Assembly: GCA_030430565.1 (NCBI GenBank)
Contig: JAUIKS010000002.1
Coordinates: forward strand, 310,001-374,000
Origin: Polyangia bacterium
GTDB taxonomy: Bacteria > Myxococcota_A > Polyangia > Nannocystales > Nannocystaceae
Direction of reading: 5' to 3'
Length of the DNA stretch: 64,000 bases
In this document: positions 60,616-64,000 of the stretch, piece by piece
How the letters are laid out: each line of letters begins with the position of its first letter
Position numbering within the stretch: the first letter of the stretch is position 1
Program-made: the position numbers and the translations under genes
The notes under the pieces: generated by a model
Told to the model about the DNA's origin: nothing
Database searches by the model: none
The model's input: the letters and a program-made list of their open reading frames with translations, nothing else

Positions 60616-60850
60616 CCTCGACGTGCAGATGACGAGGTCTCGCCGAAGCTCAAGGGTCGCGCGCGAGCCAGGAGGGGCCGATCAGGCCCTCGACGTGCAG
60701 ATGCCGAGGTCTCGCCGAAGCTCAAGGGTCGCGCGCGAGCCAGGAGGGGCCGATCAGGCTCTCTCGGCTCGAGTTCCGCTTCGGTCAGGCCTCGACGTGC
60801 AGATGCCGAGGTCTCGCCGAAGCTCAAGGGTCGCGCGCGAGCCAGGGAGG
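60616..60850 (+). repeat. Three tandem copies of the element's 5' flank
   Basis: A roughly 65-bp segment starting CCTCGACGTGCAGATG and running through GAGGTCTCGCCGAAGCTCAA to GAGCCAGG begins at 60616, 60688 and 60790. The first and third are also preceded by CCGCTTCGGTCAGG. The third copy continues into the complete palindromic element. Confidence 0.85.
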
Positions 60851-60965
60851 GGCCGGCTGAGGACGGCGAGCGCCGCGACGCCCGTCCGCTTCGCCCGTTC
60901 AGACGCTCGCCGCCCGGAAGCCGGAGGGTCCCCTGGCGTTAAGCAGCGACCCGATGCCCGCACGC
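60813..60965 (+). repeat. Dispersed palindromic element, copy 3
   Basis: The core at 60841-60937 starts GCCAGGGAGGGGCCGGC and ends GGAGGGTCCCCTGGC, with GGACGGCGAGCG and CGCTCGCCGCCC as the inner arms. The 3' flank GTTAAGCAGCGACCCGATG is conserved with the other two copies. There is no gene in 60516-61038. Confidence 0.82.
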
Positions 60966-61020
60966 TAAGGGTGCCCGAAGGGGCATATGGTCGACGCCCG
61001 CACGCTATGGGTGCCCGAAG
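60956..61020. repeat. 25-bp direct repeat with GAAG hairpin
   Basis: GCCCGCACGCTAAGGGTGCC + CGAAG (60956-60980) recurs at 60996-61020 with one change. The first copy folds as TGCCC-GAAG-GGGCA (60972-60985), like 38970-38983. It lies beyond the 3' end of the minus-strand lipoprotein gene. Confidence 0.65.
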
Positions 61021-61038
61021 CACGCGCTCGCGTGAAGC

Positions 61039-61845
61039 CTAGCCCTCGTCGAAGCCGATCGGCAGGTAGCGCAGCGCGACCAGGAGCGCGAGCGAGAGCT
61101 CGCGCTCCTCGTGCTCGAGCCCCTCGTCGACCCACGCCCGCTCAGGTCGCGCGAGGATCATCGCCGCGACCGCCCGCTCCCCGCGTCGGATCTGCACCGC
61201 CGCCGTCGGGAGCGAGCGGCGCATGAACTTCCACATCGTGAACCACAGCAGGATCTCGACCCGCTCGGCGGCCTCCTGCCCCGGCGCCGCGCTGCTCTGC
61301 GCCCGCGAGAACGTGCCCTCGAAGTTCTGCCCGAGGTTGCCCTCGGCGGTGAACTCCCAGCGCCCCCCCGCGCCCGCGAGCTGACAGCGAATCGCCACGT
61401 CGTCGCGCGCCTCACCGGCGGTCGCGGCGAAGTCCGCGTCCTGCGACTGCCGACGCTGCCCGGTGCAGGTCGTCGTCCACGTGCGCGACTGCTCGGGCGC
61501 GGCGAACTCGAGCGCGAGCTGGTACTCGCGGATCGGTCGACCCGGGACCTGCGAGGAGAACATCGAGCCGTCGACCGCGAACGCGCGCTCCCGCACCGAG
61601 ACCCCGCGGACCTCGTAGGGCCCGAGCTTCATCCCGCCCCTGACCCGCGCGCGCTCGCGCTCCAGCTGCAGGCCGGCTCCCGGCGTCCGCAAGCCCGGGT
61701 CGATCATCTTCTCGGCGGCGCGCTGCTCGATCGCGCACCCGCTGCCGACTGCGCTGACGAGCAGCCCGAGCGCCAACACGATCCCGGGGGCGCGACAACT
61801 GCGCGCTCGGGCGTAGAACAACGAACTCGGGTCGCGGGATCGCAC
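61039..61845 (-). CDS. Lipoprotein of unknown function
   Basis: GTG 61845 gives 268 residues (a longer frame to 61956 is possible). GIVLALGLLVSAVGSGC is a clear lipobox. The mature part has alternating strands (MKLGPYEVRGVSVRERAFAVDG, REYQLALEFAAPEQSRTW) and an FTMWKFMRRSLP helix. No family was recognised. It diverges from the thermonuclease gene. Confidence 0.75.
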   Translation of the reverse strand: MRSRDPSSLFYARARSCRAPGIVLALGLLVSAVGSGCAIEQRAAEKMIDPGLRTPGAGLQLERERARVRGGMKLGPYEVRGVSVRERAFAVDGSMFSSQVPGRPIREYQLALEFAAPEQSRTWTTTCTGQRRQSQDADFAATAGEARDDVAIRCQLAGAGGRWEFTAEGNLGQNFEGTFSRAQSSAAPGQEAAERVEILLWFTMWKFMRRSLPTAAVQIRRGERAVAAMILARPERAWVDEGLEHEERELSLALLVALRYLPIGFDEG

Positions 61846-61991
61846 GGCGCGAAAGTGTAGCCTGGGCGTCTCTCGGCTCCAACGGCCCAGTCGGTACAAA
61901 CGCTTTCTGGAGTCACCTGGGGGCGTTGGTCTGCAATTTGTCACCGATTGGGTCATTGCCTATTGTGGTCGATTTCGGCCATCATGCGGTC

Positions 61992-63011
61992 GTGGCCGCT
62001 CGCCCCCGCAAACGAAGACCAGGACTGTATCGCGCACGATGGCGCCTCGGACTCGGCGCTCTCGCTTTCGCGCTCGCCGGCGCGGCACAGGTGACGCCGC
62101 CGCGCCTCGTCGAGGCAGCCGAGGCCCGGTCCAAGGTCATCCTCGATGGCCAGGTCGTGGCCGTGCACTTCAACGACGGCGACAGCTTCCGCGTCGTCAG
62201 CGGCCCGGGCAACGGGACCAAGGCCCGCCTCATGGGCTTCAACACCCTCGAGTCCTACGGGCCGGTGCACCAGTGGGGCACCTGGACCGCGAAGGAGATG
62301 TACGTGCTCGCCAAGATGGCGACGCTCAACGCCCGTCGAGGCGTCTGGGAGTGCCGCAACACCGGCGAGGCCGACACCTATAACCGCGCGCTGATCCACT
62401 GCCCCGGGCTCGCCGAGGACCAGATCCGCAAGGGCCTCGCGCACGTCATGAGCGTGACCGACGACCCCGGCGACGCCCGCTTGATCGAGGCCCAAAAAGA
62501 AGCCATCGCCGCGCGCCGCGGGATCTGGGCCCACGGCGTGCCCGAGTACGTGCTCACCTCGCTGCACTCCGCCGACGAGGCGGTCGGCAAGAAAGACCGC
62601 GCCCGCAACTACAACCGCCTCGTGTCCTCGGCCGACGGCCACTCGGTCAAGTGGAAGCACCAGGACATCTACCGCGAGTGCGCGCGCGCCTGCCACCGCG
62701 TGTACCAGGTCGACGAGGGCGCGGTCGACACGGTGACGCAGCAGGTCCGCGCCGACGCCCGCGTGAGCGCGATGATCACGGGGCTCGACGACGCCAAGCT
62801 GCGCGCGGTCATCCGCGACTTCGCCCGCTTTCGCCACGTCAACCGCCTGGTCCCCTACGATCAGCGCGACGCGCTCAAGGACCACCTGACGCGCGAGTAC
62901 GCGGCGAAGGGCAGCTTCGGCGCCGACGCCCAGGGCAGCGAGGCCGCGTGCATGATCCACGTTCCCTTCAAGCGCCGCTACGGCGGGGGTAAGGCCGAGT
63001 GTCTCAAGTGA
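61992..63011 (+). CDS. Thermonuclease (SNase-like) family protein, exported
   Basis: GTG 61992 gives 339 residues. An Arg-rich head precedes GLGALAFALAGAAQVTPPR, a signal. Residues 50-150 resemble the TNase fold (GQVVAVHFNDGDSFRVVSG, ARLMGFNTLESYGPVHQWG, CRNTGEADTYNRALIHCPGLAEDQIRKGLAHVM). RNTGEADTYNRAL supplies the family's RxR-like site only partly, so activity is uncertain. The stop is coupled (GTGA) to the next gene. Confidence 0.82.
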   Translation: MAARPRKRRPGLYRARWRLGLGALAFALAGAAQVTPPRLVEAAEARSKVILDGQVVAVHFNDGDSFRVVSGPGNGTKARLMGFNTLESYGPVHQWGTWTAKEMYVLAKMATLNARRGVWECRNTGEADTYNRALIHCPGLAEDQIRKGLAHVMSVTDDPGDARLIEAQKEAIAARRGIWAHGVPEYVLTSLHSADEAVGKKDRARNYNRLVSSADGHSVKWKHQDIYRECARACHRVYQVDEGAVDTVTQQVRADARVSAMITGLDDAKLRAVIRDFARFRHVNRLVPYDQRDALKDHLTREYAAKGSFGADAQGSEAACMIHVPFKRRYGGGKAECLK

Positions 63012-64000
63012 GCCGCCGACGCTGGCGCGACGCGCTGCTCCCCCTCGTCTGCTTCGCGAGCGCGCTCGGGCTGGGGCTCGGCTGTCAGTACAATTCGCCG
63101 CTGCTGCCGCTGTACGGCTACGAGAAGGACGACCAGAGCTGCTCGGACGGCATCGACAACGACGGCGACGGCCTGGTCGACTGCGACGATCAGGACTGCC
63201 TCGTGCTCTCGCACCTGTGCGGCGAGTTCGTGCCCGACATCCCGCCGTATGACCGCGAGGACAGCTACGAGCTGTGCTCGGACAAGCTCGACAACGACGA
63301 CAACGGCCAGTTCGACTGCGGCGATCCGAACTGCCGCACCATCGCCGAGCTCTGCTGCTCGCGCGAGAACACCGACGATACCTGCTCGGACGGCGTCGAC
63401 AACGACGGCAACGGCTACATCGACTGCGCCGACTTCGGCTGTCGCCAGGGCGTCTACGTCACCGTCTGCCGCGAGGTGTCTGAGAACGATGACATCGTCT
63501 GCGCCGATACCGTAGACAACGACATGGACGGGGACGTCGACTGCGACGACCTCGACTGCGCCGGCACGATGCCCTGTCGCCGGCCCGAGGAGGATCTCGA
63601 GGCCTGCTCCAACGGCGTCGATGACGACGGCAACGGCTACACCGACTGCGCCGACTTCGCCTGCTCGATGTCCATGAGCCAGGAGATCCTCGACTACTGC
63701 GCCGACGTGCCCGAGGAGGACACCCTCGAGGCCTGCTCCAACGGCGTCGACGACGACAACAACGGCTTCACCGACTGCAACGACTTCTCGTGCAGCCAGA
63801 GCGAGGATCAAGCGGTCCTCGACTACTGCGACTCGGTGCTCGAGATCTCGCTCGGGAAGTGCTCTGACGGCGAAGACAACGACGGCAACGGCTTCGCCGA
63901 CTGCGCGGACTTCTCGTGCAGCGAGAGCGAGGATCAGGAGATCCTCGACTACTGCGCGTCCGTGCTCGAGAACACCCTCGAGAAGTGCACGGACGGCGTC
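63008..64000 (+). CDS. CSDGxDNDGDG-repeat lipoprotein, 3' end beyond window
   Basis: GTG 63008 overlaps the thermonuclease stop by 4 bp. LLPLVCFASALGLGLGC is a lipobox. The protein then carries repeats of CSDGIDNDGDGLVDCDDQDC, CSDGVDNDGNGYIDCADFGC and CSNGVDDDGNGYTDCADFAC, about every 50-60 residues. The Asp/Asn spacing is like calcium-binding thrombospondin type 3 repeats, with flanking Cys pairs. About 331 codons are visible. It is one of the multi-Cys surface proteins of the window. Confidence 0.85.
   Translation, partial: MSRRRWRDALLPLVCFASALGLGLGCQYNSPLLPLYGYEKDDQSCSDGIDNDGDGLVDCDDQDCLVLSHLCGEFVPDIPPYDREDSYELCSDKLDNDDNGQFDCGDPNCRTIAELCCSRENTDDTCSDGVDNDGNGYIDCADFGCRQGVYVTVCREVSENDDIVCADTVDNDMDGDVDCDDLDCAGTMPCRRPEEDLEACSNGVDDDGNGYTDCADFACSMSMSQEILDYCADVPEEDTLEACSNGVDDDNNGFTDCNDFSCSQSEDQAVLDYCDSVLEISLGKCSDGEDNDGNGFADCADFSCSESEDQEILDYCASVLENTLEKCTDGV

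Noticed and set aside
1..64000. tRNA, rRNA, insertion sequence or prophage
   Set aside because: None seen: no transposase/integrase-like protein and no recognisable RNA gene in the gaps read.

Overview
The window is about 70% G+C, densely packed and codes on both strands. It reads as chromosomal DNA of a myxobacterium, most likely of the Nannocystis/Plesiocystis/Enhygromyxa side. The reasons are the many Cys-rich surface lipoproteins with Thr-rich stalks and CGDG...EECDDGN (DUF4215-type) repeats, the abundance of FHA, PP2C and kinase-like proteins, and frequent GTG starts with 4-bp gene overlaps. No rRNA, tRNA, CRISPR array, transposase, phage gene or origin was recognised. The assignment is inferred from protein style only.

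Layout. 1-1697: an RCC1-like lipoprotein running off the left edge. 1759-5882: a two-gene Hen1-Pnkp RNA repair operon. 5916-12219: two uncharacterised proteins, a DUF4215 lipoprotein, a small membrane protein and a beta-propeller lipoprotein, with several strong palindromes between or overlapping genes. 12220-16458: a CxxxCxxCC protein, an OFA-type MFS transporter, an RlmK-like methyltransferase and a PP2C phosphatase. 16516-18051: a zinc-ribbon/double-FHA protein that heads the PP2C/methyltransferase operon. 18147-21010: an exported pair, a lipoprotein and a zinc-phospholipase-C-like protein. 21045-25524: a TPR protein, an FHA protein fused to a catalytically dead CpaF-like domain, a lone CcmH variant and a charged lipoprotein. 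25850-26725: a histone-H1-like lysine-rich tail fused to a Bcp peroxiredoxin.

27147-28483: two membrane proteins with intramembrane histidines. 28692-30754: a YfgM-BamB pair. 30863-33828: an outer-membrane-like protein, an exported methyltransferase and a lone MlaF/Mkl-type ABC ATPase. 33848-34819: a GAF-STAS sensor. 34991-38127: a large N6-adenine DNA methyltransferase of the ISP/PglX style, translationally coupled to a Cys-knot lipoprotein. 38149-42440: a flavin reductase, a DUF4215 lipoprotein, a TPR protein and a single-domain response regulator. 42462-46328: a four-gene operon of envelope thiol chemistry (VKOR-DsbA fusion, OmpA-like anchor, small membrane protein, TlpA). 46441-49580: glyoxalase II and a tandem pseudokinase. 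49663-57606: QueF, an M16 protease, a Tat-type protein, a second response regulator, an amidase and an FMN 2-hydroxyacid oxidase. 57835-64000: Cys-rich and OB-fold lipoproteins, a secreted thermonuclease-like protein and a Ca-binding-like repeat lipoprotein running off the right edge.

Two non-coding signals cross the window. One is a roughly 96-nt imperfect-palindrome element with conserved flanks, present at three intergenic sites (14372-14467, 26979-27073, 60841-60937); the last copy is preceded by tandem copies of its own 5' flank. The other is a 20-bp palindrome, ACATGTCTA-NN-TAGACATGT, perfect at 8230-8249, near-perfect at 11902-11921 and degenerate at 9778 and 56444. The redox operon and the many disulfide-rich lipoproteins probably work together in envelope protein folding. 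The FHA, PP2C and pseudokinase genes suggest phospho-threonine signalling with several non-catalytic scaffold proteins.
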